Positions 27,254-36,859 of a stretch of 64,000 nucleotides of DNA are shown piece after piece. This DNA comes from Chitinophagaceae bacterium. Lineage in GTDB: Bacteria > Bacteroidota > Bacteroidia > Chitinophagales > Chitinophagaceae. Numbering within the stretch: the first letter of the stretch is position 1; every line of letters starts with the position of its first letter. The position numbers were made by a program, and so were the translations under genes. The DNA is taken from assembly GCA_023229465.1 (NCBI GenBank), contig JALNZE010000004.1:1-64000 (forward strand), given 5' to 3'. The notes under the pieces are model-generated. The model did not search any database, was not told where the DNA came from, and was given only the letters and a program-made list of their open reading frames with translations.

Positions 27254-28612
27254 ATGAATAGATTTTCATATAGAATGGGTATGCTCTTTTTGTCCATCTT
27301 TTTACTTTTATCTACCATACAGGCACAAAAAGCCATCAGGCCTTCCACGGCATTAGAGCGCTATATTAATAATGGTGATAAAAACTTTAGCTGGGAGATC
27401 AAGGAATCCTATGAAGTTGGAGACGTTACTGTTTACGCTTTACTGCTTACTTCTCAAAAATGGCGCGAATATACCTGGACGCATCAACTGAGTATATTGG
27501 TGCCAAAGGAAATCAAATATGATGGCGCCCTGCAGTTTATTACCGGTGGCAGCATCAATAAAGAGGGTCTGCCAAATTGGAGCGGGAAGGGAGATGGGTT
27601 AACGGAAAGTTTTTGCGCGGTGGCAAAGCAAAACAGCGCCATAGTGGCTATTTTAAAACAGGCGCCTAATCAGCCTTTGTATGATAACCTTACGGAGGAT
27701 GCTTTGATTTCTTTTACCCTGCATAATTTTAAAAAAGACGGTGATTATTCCTGGCCCTTACTTTTTCCGATGGTGAAAGGAGCCAAACGTGCCATGGATG
27801 CGGTTCAGGAATTTGCTAAACAAAAGCTGAATCATACCATCAACCGTTTTGTGGTATCGGGCGCTTCAAAACGTGGCTGGACAACCTGGCTTATCGGCGC
27901 CAATGATAAAAGGGTAACAGCCATCGCCCCAATGGTGATTGATATGCTGAACATGCCTGTAAGTATGAATTACCAGGTTAAAGTATGGAACGATTATAGT
28001 ATTCAGATTGAAGATTATGTGAAACTGGGTATTGTTCAGGATCTGGGTGCCGGAAATGCCGCTGACATCACTACCATGATTGATCCTTATTCTTACCGGA
28101 AAAAATTGACCATCCCTAAAATGATATTAATGGGAACCAATGACGAGTATTGGCCCATTGATAATATCAAGAACTACATAGATAGTATTCCCGGCCAGAA
28201 CCTGATACACTATATTCCCAATGTTGGCCATGGTATGGGAGATAAAAAAGAAGCTTTGTCAACAGTAAGCTCATTTTTTGGGTTGACACTTAAAAAGTTG
28301 CCTTACCCGGTTTGTACCTGGAAGACTGCTGAAAGTACCAAAGGGGTTACCGTTTCTATTAAGACAACTTCAGATAAACTGACGGATGTGATTATTTGGA
28401 CAGCAAATTCAACGGATCTTGACTTTCGAAATGATAAGTGGGAACCGAAGAGTTTGGGCATAAAAAATACGGCTAACGTAATAGCATTGGAAGAATTTCC
28501 TACTTCCGGGTACCGTGCTTTTTATGTGAATGTAAAATACAAAGACGCCAATGGTAGTGAGTATACGGAGAGTACCCGTGTATTTATGACGGATACCAAA
28601 AAAGTTCTTTAG
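27254..28612 (+). CDS. PhoPQ-activated pathogenicity-related (PqaA-like) protein, secreted alpha/beta hydrolase
   Basis: 452 residues, signal peptide ending at about TIQAQ. The PqaA family is an alpha/beta-hydrolase relative: the nucleophile region is VVSGASKRGW (Ser in GxSxRG), the acid GTNDEYWP and the His NVGHGMG. An immunoglobulin-like C-terminal part follows. Second enzyme-like product of the Sus-like locus; exact substrate is not known for the family. Confidence 0.88.
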   Translation: MNRFSYRMGMLFLSIFLLLSTIQAQKAIRPSTALERYINNGDKNFSWEIKESYEVGDVTVYALLLTSQKWREYTWTHQLSILVPKEIKYDGALQFITGGSINKEGLPNWSGKGDGLTESFCAVAKQNSAIVAILKQAPNQPLYDNLTEDALISFTLHNFKKDGDYSWPLLFPMVKGAKRAMDAVQEFAKQKLNHTINRFVVSGASKRGWTTWLIGANDKRVTAIAPMVIDMLNMPVSMNYQVKVWNDYSIQIEDYVKLGIVQDLGAGNAADITTMIDPYSYRKKLTIPKMILMGTNDEYWPIDNIKNYIDSIPGQNLIHYIPNVGHGMGDKKEALSTVSSFFGLTLKKLPYPVCTWKTAESTKGVTVSIKTTSDKLTDVIIWTANSTDLDFRNDKWEPKSLGIKNTANVIALEEFPTSGYRAFYVNVKYKDANGSEYTESTRVFMTDTKKVL

Positions 28613-28628
28613 ATAAAATGGGGTTGTT

Positions 28629-29528
28629 ATGAATTTTTGTAAAAGATACTTTCTTGCTTTTAGCATAACCTGTCTTGTTTTACAGGCACAGGCCCAAATA
28701 ACAGGCGCTAAGAACGAAACGAAAACCGGCATACCAAAAGACACGAAAGAAACCCTGTATCGTGAGATGCTGAATGTATCCTATAGCAATGACGATGCAG
28801 AGAATATACTGGATGCCTATTTTCCGGTTAATTATGAAAATGCGAAAGTGATCGTTTATCTGCATGGCAGTGGATGGACAGGGGGTGATAAAAAAGAATT
28901 TCCATCTGTATTGATAGATGAATTGGTAGGAAAACGAAAATACATTGTTGTGTCGGCCAATTATCGGTTGATTAAAGATGGAAGGAACCGGTTTCCTTCA
29001 CAGATGGAAGACGTGAGCAAACTCTTTGCTTTTTTATCCGGCAATGCAGACAAATACCATTTTAATGGGAATGAATTTGCATTAATGGGGGGTAGCGCTG
29101 GTGCTTACCTGGCTATGTTGTATGCGTATGGGTATGATGCCGCGAAACAAGTGAAAACAGTAGTTGATTTCTGGGGGCCAACCGACCTTGCTGATAAAGA
29201 TGTTCGCGCCGGGAATATGGATGCAGATGCTAAAGTGATTAATTTGTTGGGTGTATCTGACCCCAAAGCACAGATATGTTTGGATGCCAGTCCGTATTAC
29301 CGTATCACCAAAGAATCCGGGGTGCCAACCATTTTATTTCATGGGGGGCTTGATCCGCTGGTACCTGTTAGCCAGGCGGATAAAATGTATCAAAAACTGT
29401 TAGCGTTGGGTATTCCGGCACAGTATGCCTTTTATCCTGATGAAAAACATGGTATGCGAGGTGCCGCCGGGGTTGATGTATTAGTAAAAACATTGGCCTG
29501 GCTTACTAAATATTTTCCTGCTTTTTAA
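28629..29528 (+). CDS. Secreted alpha/beta hydrolase (esterase)
   Basis: 299 residues with a signal peptide ending near LQAQAQ. Esterase/lipase fold close to BD-FAE and carboxylesterases: oxyanion-loop motif HGSGWTGGDK (the usual HGG is HGS), nucleophile GGSAGA, acid HGGLDPLVP, His DEKHGM. It is a paralogue of the C-terminal half of the next gene, which starts four bases on. Likely deacylates the material imported by the SusCD pair. Confidence 0.9.
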   Translation: MNFCKRYFLAFSITCLVLQAQAQITGAKNETKTGIPKDTKETLYREMLNVSYSNDDAENILDAYFPVNYENAKVIVYLHGSGWTGGDKKEFPSVLIDELVGKRKYIVVSANYRLIKDGRNRFPSQMEDVSKLFAFLSGNADKYHFNGNEFALMGGSAGAYLAMLYAYGYDAAKQVKTVVDFWGPTDLADKDVRAGNMDADAKVINLLGVSDPKAQICLDASPYYRITKESGVPTILFHGGLDPLVPVSQADKMYQKLLALGIPAQYAFYPDEKHGMRGAAGVDVLVKTLAWLTKYFPAF

Positions 29529-29532
29529 AAAA

Positions 29533-31170
29533 ATGAATATGCGTTTACAAAAAACGATTTTAGCATTCCTTCTCATCTTTTCGGCATTTGTTGTATTTGC
29601 TCAGCAAATAACCGCGCCAATGCCCGTTTCAAAGAATGGTTTTGTGGTAATTTCCCATAGGGGAAGTCACCTGTTAAAACCAGAAAACACCATAGCCGCT
29701 TTTGAAGAAGCTATCCAGTTCGGTGCGGATTATATTGAAATGGACCTGCGCACTACCAAGGATGGGCATCTTGTATTATGTCATAATGAAACAGTTGATA
29801 ATACCACTAATGGAAAGGGACGGGTACAGGATCTGACATTGGATGAAATAAACAAACTCGCTGTAGTGAGTAAGGATGGAAAAGCGTATCGTATTCCGGC
29901 ATTCAGCGAAGCATTGAAAATTTGTAAAGACAGGGTAAATATCTATCTCGATTTTAAAGAAGCAGAAGCAGCAAAAGTTTACCAGGAGATTAAGACTGCT
30001 GGTATGGAAAAGCAAATATTGGTTTACCTGAACAAAATTGAGCAATACACGGACTGGCGAAAAACTGCACCTGCTATGCCACTTGGGGCGAGCCTGCCGG
30101 AATCAATCAATACCAAAGAAGATTTATTGGCATTGCTTGACAGGATGCAACTGGAGGTATTAGATAACGTAAGGGACAGCGCCATGTTAGCGGTTGCCCG
30201 TGCAAATGGAATACAGGTTTGGTTAGATGTGCAGGGCAGGGATGAAAATCAGGCCAAATGGAGTGAAGCCATGCGCAAGGGAATTCAGGGTGCGCAAACT
30301 GATCATCCTGAAGCATTCATAACGTATCTGGTAAACAATAAACTTCGTAATGGCGCCAGTGTACTGCCTGTTGTATATCCGCCAAAGGCTGTGCTCAATT
30401 TTCGAAAACTGGCCGATGTTCCTTATAGTTTTGCAAGCGCGGAAAATGTGATGGATGTATACTTTCCAAAAGTATATGATAGCGCCAAAGTGATCTTGTA
30501 TATACATGGAGGATCCTGGACCTCAGGTGATAAAGGAGAATTTCCTAATAGCCTGGTGGAGGACCTGGTTGGGAAAAGAAAATATATTATTGTGTCAATG
30601 AATTACCGGTTAATCAAAGACGGTAAGAACCGGTTCCCTTCGCAAATGGAAGATGTAACCAGCGCGATGAAATTTCTGACCGGAGCATCTAAGAAATTTA
30701 ATTTTAATGGAAAAGAGTTTGCATTGATGGGCGGAAGCGCCGGCGCCCACATGGCCATGTTATATGCGTATGGATATGATAATAACAAGCAGGTAAAAAC
30801 AGTGATTGATCTTTGGGGGCCAACAGATCTGACTGATTTATCGGTAAGAACGCCTAACTCTGATGCAGATCGTATCTCTGTCAATTTATTGGGAGATCCG
30901 GATGCACAGGCAAAGATCAGTTTTGAGGCAAGCCCTTTTCACCGCATCACTAAAGCATCAGCGGTGCCAACGGTGTTCTTTCATGGAGGCGCCGATCCGC
31001 TGGTACCTGTGAGCCAGGCTGATAAGATGTATAAAAAATTAGTATCCCTTGATGTGCCGGCAAAATATGAAGTTTACCCTAATGAAAAGCATGGTATTAG
31101 CGGGGCGGTACGTGCAGATTTATTTGCCAAAGTAGTTGCCTGGCTGGAAGAATATTTTCCTGCAAAATAA
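29533..31170 (+). CDS. Fusion of glycerophosphodiester phosphodiesterase and esterase
   Basis: 545 residues, signal peptide ending near VVFAQ. Residues about 35-270 are a GDPD domain (ISHRGSHLLKPENTIAAFEE, DYIEMDLRTTKDGHLVLCHN, giving the two catalytic His and metal ligands), splitting glycerophosphodiesters into glycerol phosphate and an alcohol. Residues about 290-545 are an esterase paralogous to the preceding gene (HGGSWTSGDKGEF, GGSAGAHMAMLYAYGYD, HGGADPLVP, NEKHGI). The two activities are covalently joined in the periplasm. Confidence 0.92.
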   Translation: MNMRLQKTILAFLLIFSAFVVFAQQITAPMPVSKNGFVVISHRGSHLLKPENTIAAFEEAIQFGADYIEMDLRTTKDGHLVLCHNETVDNTTNGKGRVQDLTLDEINKLAVVSKDGKAYRIPAFSEALKICKDRVNIYLDFKEAEAAKVYQEIKTAGMEKQILVYLNKIEQYTDWRKTAPAMPLGASLPESINTKEDLLALLDRMQLEVLDNVRDSAMLAVARANGIQVWLDVQGRDENQAKWSEAMRKGIQGAQTDHPEAFITYLVNNKLRNGASVLPVVYPPKAVLNFRKLADVPYSFASAENVMDVYFPKVYDSAKVILYIHGGSWTSGDKGEFPNSLVEDLVGKRKYIIVSMNYRLIKDGKNRFPSQMEDVTSAMKFLTGASKKFNFNGKEFALMGGSAGAHMAMLYAYGYDNNKQVKTVIDLWGPTDLTDLSVRTPNSDADRISVNLLGDPDAQAKISFEASPFHRITKASAVPTVFFHGGADPLVPVSQADKMYKKLVSLDVPAKYEVYPNEKHGISGAVRADLFAKVVAWLEEYFPAK

Positions 31171-31223
31171 ATCTGTAAATAAGGGCCATCTAACAGATAA
31201 CTTATTTGACTTAAACGCGTACG

Positions 31224-33377
31224 ATGAAATTATTTTATTGCTTGCTGGTATGGGTTGCCTGTATCGGTAATTCAGCCGCTGCTGATCCTGATCTGCCTTT
31301 TAAACAGGCGGTATCTGTAAAATACAGTATTCCCGGTTTATTAAAAGGTACAGCCCTCAAAAAACTGGTGATTGATTACAATGATGTGGTGTATGTGCTT
31401 AGCGAAAAAGGACTATACAGGGTTCAGGGTAAGGAACTTGTTAAGGACCTTCGTTTTACACCCCTTTCGAAAAAAAAGCCACTCGACATTTCTGTTCAGG
31501 ATGGCCCTGGTAATTTATATTATTTGTTTGATGATAAAGTACTGACTAATGGTTATGCCGGGGTACCCTATACCATTCTACCTAAAAATAAATTTAACAA
31601 GCTGGCCGTAGCTGCAGATGGTTCCATACTATTGGCAGGTACACAGTCACTGGGGTTGATTAAAAACAATACATTAGCGGCAATTGACTTCCCACAGGAT
31701 GAACAGATCAGAAATCTATATAATCACCAAGGTGTTTTTTATGCTTTAGGAAAGCAGACGGTCTACCGGTTTAATGGATTTCAATTATTGCCATTGTATA
31801 AAAGCGGCGGCATCAAAACGCTGGCTTTTTATAAAAATGAAATCTTCGCAGGAACTGAAAATGGATATTATGCTATTCATAATGCAAGTGGCAATCTCAC
31901 AGTCGCTTTACAAAATAAAGTTCCCGTTCCAAATATTAACTGCTTATTAGTTGCTAATGGTACTATATGGGCAGGATCAGATGAAGGAGCTTTTAGGAAA
32001 GAAGCTAAGGGAGGCTATCGGTATTACGCGTCTAAACGTTGGCTGGATGATAACCAGGTAACCGCACTGGCTGCCGATAGTAAGGAAAATATATATTGCC
32101 TTACACCATCCGGGCTGAATAAAATTGAATTTCAGGCACAAACCCTTGCACAAAAAACAACGTATTACCAGGATAAAATCAGGCAGCGTCATATTCGGTA
32201 TGGCCTTATTTCGGAAGTCTTTTTTGATAAGCCCGGTGATATATCCGCTGCCGAAATGAAGGATACGGATAATGACGGGTTATGGAGTTCTTTTTACCTG
32301 GGAAGCCAGGCTTTCCGCTATGCGGTAACCAAAGAGAAACTCGCTAAACGCTATGCCTGGGAAACCTTTGAGGCATTTGAAAGATTACTTACCATTAATC
32401 CATTAAAAGGGTTCCCTTCCAGAACATTTGAGCGCATTGAATACCGGAATTCAGATCCGGAAGCATGGAGAAAGTCACAGGATCCTGAATGGGAATGGAA
32501 AGGCACCACCAGTAGTGATGAGTTTGTCGGACATATTTTTGCGGCAGCCGTTATGAGCCAGTTTGTGGCAGAAACACCCGTGGAGAAGAAAAGGGTGGCA
32601 GATTTTATTGATAAGATACTCACACATATCATCGATAATAATTATTATTTCATTGATGCAGATGGTAAACCCACCCGTTGGGGAAGATGGAACCCGGAAT
32701 ATATTAATTGGTATCCGGAATCAGTCGGCGACAGAAAACTGGGAAGCACTACTATTATAGCTGGTTTGCAATTAGGATATGCGTTAACAGGTAAAGCGAT
32801 CTATCAATCAGAAGCTTTTCGGTTGATGAATCAACATAATTATCTGAAGAATATTTTAATTGATTGTAACAAAATACAGTTAACACCCGGATATGCTCAC
32901 CTGGGCGCAACGATGGGTGATGGATGGAATCACTCGGATGATGAAATGGCTTTTCTTACCTATTGGGTTCTTTACCATTTTGCATTCAATGATACCCTTA
33001 AAAAGCAATTTGCCGGCGCCATCAAAAATCATTGGGCCATTGAATTACCGGAGCGGGATGCATTATGGAACCTGATTGCCAGGGGAACGGCGGGTGTGTA
33101 TGATAAGGAATCTACGCTATGGTACCTGCAGGAGTTTCCACTGGATTTGGTTAGATGGACAGTAAAAAACTCACACCGGAAAGACCTGATTTTTCTACCC
33201 GAAAATCTTCGTGGCCAAACCACAAAAATACAAATACCATTGGGAGAACAACCCATGCACCGGCACAATACCAATCCTTTTGATCTGGATGGGGGTGACG
33301 GGGGCATGGCAGAGTTGGCCGGTGATGAATACCTGCTGCCTTATTGGATGGCCCGTTACCTGAAAGTGATCAAATAA
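31224..33377 (+). CDS. Secreted protein: N-terminal beta-propeller, C-terminal helical domain, function unknown
   Basis: 717 residues, signal peptide ending near GNSAAA. Residues about 30-310 contain propeller-like repeats (VIDYNDVVYVLSEKGLYRV, VANGTIWAGSDEGAFRKEA, AADSKENIYCLTPSGLNKIE), as in sensor two-component propellers. Residues about 330-717 are helical with many aromatic and acidic clusters (DTDNDGLWSSFYLGSQAFRY, WNPEYINWYPESVGDRKLGS, GDGWNHSDDEMAFLTYW), which could be an alpha/alpha toroid like some glycoside hydrolases or lyases. I do not recognise the family. Last structural gene before the sigma factor. Confidence 0.75.
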   Translation: MKLFYCLLVWVACIGNSAAADPDLPFKQAVSVKYSIPGLLKGTALKKLVIDYNDVVYVLSEKGLYRVQGKELVKDLRFTPLSKKKPLDISVQDGPGNLYYLFDDKVLTNGYAGVPYTILPKNKFNKLAVAADGSILLAGTQSLGLIKNNTLAAIDFPQDEQIRNLYNHQGVFYALGKQTVYRFNGFQLLPLYKSGGIKTLAFYKNEIFAGTENGYYAIHNASGNLTVALQNKVPVPNINCLLVANGTIWAGSDEGAFRKEAKGGYRYYASKRWLDDNQVTALAADSKENIYCLTPSGLNKIEFQAQTLAQKTTYYQDKIRQRHIRYGLISEVFFDKPGDISAAEMKDTDNDGLWSSFYLGSQAFRYAVTKEKLAKRYAWETFEAFERLLTINPLKGFPSRTFERIEYRNSDPEAWRKSQDPEWEWKGTTSSDEFVGHIFAAAVMSQFVAETPVEKKRVADFIDKILTHIIDNNYYFIDADGKPTRWGRWNPEYINWYPESVGDRKLGSTTIIAGLQLGYALTGKAIYQSEAFRLMNQHNYLKNILIDCNKIQLTPGYAHLGATMGDGWNHSDDEMAFLTYWVLYHFAFNDTLKKQFAGAIKNHWAIELPERDALWNLIARGTAGVYDKESTLWYLQEFPLDLVRWTVKNSHRKDLIFLPENLRGQTTKIQIPLGEQPMHRHNTNPFDLDGGDGGMAELAGDEYLLPYWMARYLKVIK

Positions 33378-33413
33378 TAGCCCTTAATCAGGATAAAAAG
33401 GGGGTGAACTCCT

Positions 33414-33434
33414 AAAATATAAAATATAAAATAT
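33414..33434. repeat. AAAATAT triplicated AT-rich tract
   Basis: Three tandem AAAATAT units in the 214-base gap between the propeller gene and the sigma factor gene. Simple AT-rich sequence, perhaps an UP-like element; nothing else is seen in the gap apart from a possible -7 box next to the sigma start. Confidence 0.5.
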
Positions 33435-33591
33435 ATTTATTATACATGCGTAAAATAGCTCTTTTAAATTGCGGGTAATTGGGGTAACTTTTCTTTGGTA
33501 GATATAGGTGGCCGGATGCAGTAAATTTTAGGTAATAGTTAGATAATATTCATAATTAATTATTACATTGGTTAATAATTACTTTTGGATC

Positions 33592-34155
33592 ATGCCGGTA
33601 GAGAAAAAGCAAGAGGAATCTATTTTGATGACTCAGCTCGCTAATGATAGTGAGGCTGCTTTTAAAGCGCTGTATAGCAGGTATAGTAACAGGATATATG
33701 CATTAGCTGTCAGGTATCTCAAATCGCCTGTTTTGGCGCAGGAAATTGTTCAGGATGTTTTTTTGAAGTTATGGTTTGAGCGAAAAAACATGAAGGTTGA
33801 TATGCCGGTGGAAGCCTGGCTGGTAACTGTTGCAAAAAATAAGTTGATCAATCAATTCAAGAAACTGGCTTGTGAATGGAATATGCAAAAAATGTATCAT
33901 CCCGAGAGTAGTAACGATATAGCTGATGGAGAAATGAAACTGATTAATGCCGATTTTGAAAAGCAACTGAATACAATGATTAACCGTTTGCCTCAGATGC
34001 AAAAACAGGTTTTTCATTTTGCTAAAGAGGAGGGCCTCTCCTATAACGAAATTGCCTCCAGATTACAAATTTCACCACTTACTGTTAAAACACATATGGC
34101 AAGGGCCCTGGAAAAAATTCGTAAATCCCTTAAGCAATATGGCGTTAATCTGTAA
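33592..34155 (+). CDS. ECF RNA polymerase sigma factor (Sus-locus type)
   Basis: 187 residues from ATG 33592 (MPVEKKQEES). Region 2 (FKALYSRYSNRIYALAVRYL, AQEIVQDVFLKLW) and region 4 (RLPQMQKQVFHFAKEEGLSY, NEIASRLQISPLTVKTHMAR) are complete. It is the expected partner of the FecR at 20623 but stands 12 kb away at the opposite end of the Sus-like locus. TACTTTTG, a -7 box, ends five bases before the ATG. Confidence 0.92.
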   Translation: MPVEKKQEESILMTQLANDSEAAFKALYSRYSNRIYALAVRYLKSPVLAQEIVQDVFLKLWFERKNMKVDMPVEAWLVTVAKNKLINQFKKLACEWNMQKMYHPESSNDIADGEMKLINADFEKQLNTMINRLPQMQKQVFHFAKEEGLSYNEIASRLQISPLTVKTHMARALEKIRKSLKQYGVNL

Positions 34156-34304
34156 TGTGCTACTGCCGCCTTCTGCCGGTATATTCCCATACTACCCGAT
34201 TATTTTTTGAGGCAATTTTATTGATTAATGTACTAAATTTTGATAAAATTTTGTAGAGACTCTATGGATATAGCTGTATTTTCATTCTAACCCAAACGTT
34301 TTTT

Positions 34305-35615
34305 ATGCTTAATATACTAACGTTATTGATGACACTGGCATTGGTAAATAACCTGTCTGCCAATGATAGCGGGTTATTTTCAACAGTCATATCCGACACG
34401 TTGGTACAAGTTAAAAAGGATACCATTCCGCAATCTTTACGTGATACTTTGGTAACCTCATCACCTGATACGGTTCTGCAAATCAATAACCTCCCCCCTT
34501 ATATTACACTGGCCGCAGATTCTGTATTACATTTTCAACCCGCTATCAATAAACAGGGTAAATATTTCTGGTACTTACGAAATGCGCCTATTGGTTTGCA
34601 AATTAATAACGAAGATGGACGGATTACATTTAAAGCGGCAAAAACCTATTTTTTATCCGGTAAACTAAAGTATGATCATGAATATAAAGTACTGCTGGGT
34701 GTAAATAAACCAAACCGGCCGGATGAAAAAATTGATACCAGTTTTATACTACTGTTTTATACTACTGAGATTATACCATCTAAAATCAAGTTGTCGGTTA
34801 GCCCTGTGGTTAGTATAGATGAAGGCGATACCTTAAGTTTTAAAGTACAATGTGAAACAGGCAGTTTCCCAATAGAAAGTATTACATACTTTTCAAATGT
34901 ACCTCTCAAGAACCCTTCTTTAATCCGCCATTGTGATGATGAATTTTTATGGCACGCCGGTTTTGATTTTGTTAAAGACACAGATTCAGGAAAAGTTAAA
35001 ATTATCCTGATTAATTTTATTGGCTCTACCCGCTTCCAATACCGCGATACAACTACTGTAAAAGTTATTGTAAGGGACGCGCTCAATTATCCACTCGCAT
35101 TGCAGGTTTACCAGGCAGAAGTAAAAACCATTAACCGTTATATCCTGGAATTAAAATATTCTTTTTTGCAACTCGATAAAAGCATTAAGCGTGTTAAAAA
35201 CACCCGAACCATTTTCGATATTACTTCTTCGGCAACCGCTCTGTCCGGAACCATTATGTCTACATCGGCCGATGAAGGGAGTAAACAGTTGGGTAAAATT
35301 CTGCCAAGTATCGGCTTATCTATTGTACCTGTTAAGGAAGCCGTATCGCCACAGCGGGTGTATGATCAGAACCAGGCATCACTGGTACGTACTTCTATTA
35401 AAAGACTGGAATACAGGCTTTCTGATAATGGATTGATTTCTGATCGTGATATGACCATTCTGCAAAAAACAAATCAGTTAAAGGATGAGATAAAACAAAT
35501 CCAGTTACAACTGATTGATATTCCAATAGGGATGAATAATAGTATGACTGAAGAGGAACTGGATACTTATTTTAATAGCCCTAAAGTGATGAAAAAATAC
35601 AGGTTGAAACATTAA
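34305..35615 (+). CDS. Secreted protein of unknown function
   Basis: 436 residues with a hydrophobic N-terminus (signal peptide, cleavage near NLSAND). Residues about 60-260 look like two or three beta-sandwich (cadherin/Ig-like) repeats: PPYITLAADSVLHFQP with YFWYLRNAPIGLQINNEDGR, and VSPVVSIDEGDTLSFKVQCE. Residues 270-436 are helical and heptad-rich (YILELKYSFLQLDKSIKRV, NQLKDEIKQIQLQLIDIP), probably a coiled coil. Not recognised. It follows the sigma factor by 149 bases. Confidence 0.7.
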   Translation: MLNILTLLMTLALVNNLSANDSGLFSTVISDTLVQVKKDTIPQSLRDTLVTSSPDTVLQINNLPPYITLAADSVLHFQPAINKQGKYFWYLRNAPIGLQINNEDGRITFKAAKTYFLSGKLKYDHEYKVLLGVNKPNRPDEKIDTSFILLFYTTEIIPSKIKLSVSPVVSIDEGDTLSFKVQCETGSFPIESITYFSNVPLKNPSLIRHCDDEFLWHAGFDFVKDTDSGKVKIILINFIGSTRFQYRDTTTVKVIVRDALNYPLALQVYQAEVKTINRYILELKYSFLQLDKSIKRVKNTRTIFDITSSATALSGTIMSTSADEGSKQLGKILPSIGLSIVPVKEAVSPQRVYDQNQASLVRTSIKRLEYRLSDNGLISDRDMTILQKTNQLKDEIKQIQLQLIDIPIGMNNSMTEEELDTYFNSPKVMKKYRLKH

Positions 35616-35644
35616 TCATTAATAGTAAACCAATAAAACAATCT

Positions 35645-36781
35645 ATGGCAACTACTCAATCAACAGCTATGCCGGGTATTACTGCATCCCCACGCCTGTA
35701 CTCACTTGATGCACTTAGAGGATTTGACATGTTTTGGATAATGGGTGCTGAAGAAATTGTGCATGCCCTTTTTAAAGCAACGGGTTCCGGTTTTTGGGGT
35801 GTTATCTCAACCCAGTTAACGCATCCTGAGTGGAATGGTTTTCATTTTTATGACCTTATTTTTCCCCTGTTTTTATTTATCGCAGGCGTAGCTACTCCTT
35901 ATTCTGTTGGGAGAGAATTGGAGAAGGGTAAAACAAAACAACAGGTATTGTGGCGCGTTGTAAAAAGAGGGATCATACTGGTTCTTTTAGGGTTGGTGGT
36001 TAATAATGGCCTTGAAATAAAGCCGCTTGCCGATATCCGGTTTGGCAGTGTTTTGGGTAGGATTGGCCTTGCGTATATGTTTGCCAATATCATTTTTATT
36101 TTTACAAAAAAATCAGGTACACAAATTACCTGGTTTTGTGGGTTGCTGATAGGATACTGGCTACTGCTGAAATTTAGTTCAGCACCCGGCTTTCCTATGG
36201 GTGATCTTACGCAAGCCGGTAATTTTGCTTCTTTTATGGACCGTACCATCATGCCCGGTAAACTTTACCTGGGTAATCATGATCCTGAAGGATTTACATC
36301 CACTATTCCGGCAATCAGTACGGGCCTGCTGGGTATTTTAACCGGTAACTTTCTAAAAAACAGTACCCTGGACGGCGCTAATAAAACAGTACGTTTGGCC
36401 ATAACAGGGGCCGCGTTTATAGTGATCGCATTTCTGTGGAATATGGATTTCCCTATCAATAAAAATATCTGGTCCAGTTCATTTGTAATGCATGTAGGTG
36501 GTATTAGTTTATTGCTGTTAGCTTTTTTTTATTATATCATTGATGTGCTTGGGCTTAAAAAATGGGCCTTCTTTTTTAAGGTAATCGGCATGAATTCAAT
36601 CCTCATTTATATGGCCGGACATTTTATTCAGTGGGAATATACCACGGATAGCCTATTTCACTGGCTGGGACAACTAACCGGAGATCCCTTCAATGCAGTT
36701 GCGATGGCTATCTGTTATGTAGGCATTCAGTGGGGGTTCCTCTATTTTATGTTTAAGAAGAAAATATTTCTAAGTGTTTAA
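35645..36781 (+). CDS. HGSNAT-like membrane acyltransferase (DUF5009 family)
   Basis: 378 residues with about ten membrane segments. Opening motif YSLDALRGFDMFWIMGAEE and WNGFHFYDLIFPLFLFIAGV are the signature of the bacterial relatives of heparan-alpha-glucosaminide N-acetyltransferase; the loop His is the proposed acetyl carrier. Such genes often accompany glycan-degradation loci and may acetylate amino sugars across the membrane. Thirty bases downstream of the unknown secreted protein. Confidence 0.88.
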   Translation: MATTQSTAMPGITASPRLYSLDALRGFDMFWIMGAEEIVHALFKATGSGFWGVISTQLTHPEWNGFHFYDLIFPLFLFIAGVATPYSVGRELEKGKTKQQVLWRVVKRGIILVLLGLVVNNGLEIKPLADIRFGSVLGRIGLAYMFANIIFIFTKKSGTQITWFCGLLIGYWLLLKFSSAPGFPMGDLTQAGNFASFMDRTIMPGKLYLGNHDPEGFTSTIPAISTGLLGILTGNFLKNSTLDGANKTVRLAITGAAFIVIAFLWNMDFPINKNIWSSSFVMHVGGISLLLLAFFYYIIDVLGLKKWAFFFKVIGMNSILIYMAGHFIQWEYTTDSLFHWLGQLTGDPFNAVAMAICYVGIQWGFLYFMFKKKIFLSV

Positions 36782-36859
36782 TACAGCAGTGGGCCGGCAC
36801 TGTTGAATTTCTATTGGAATGCACTGTTCAGAAAGGTAGCTGGTAACTGCCATTGTTAA

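Noticed and set aside
33580..33587. TACTTTTG as the promoter of the ECF sigma gene
   Set aside because: It matches the -7 consensus but ends only four bases before the ATG, and there is no -33 element at the right distance; kept only as a remark.
36785..36801. CAGTG...CACTG hairpin as a terminator between the convergent HGSNAT-like and amidohydrolase genes
   Set aside because: The stem is five base pairs and has no T tract on either strand.
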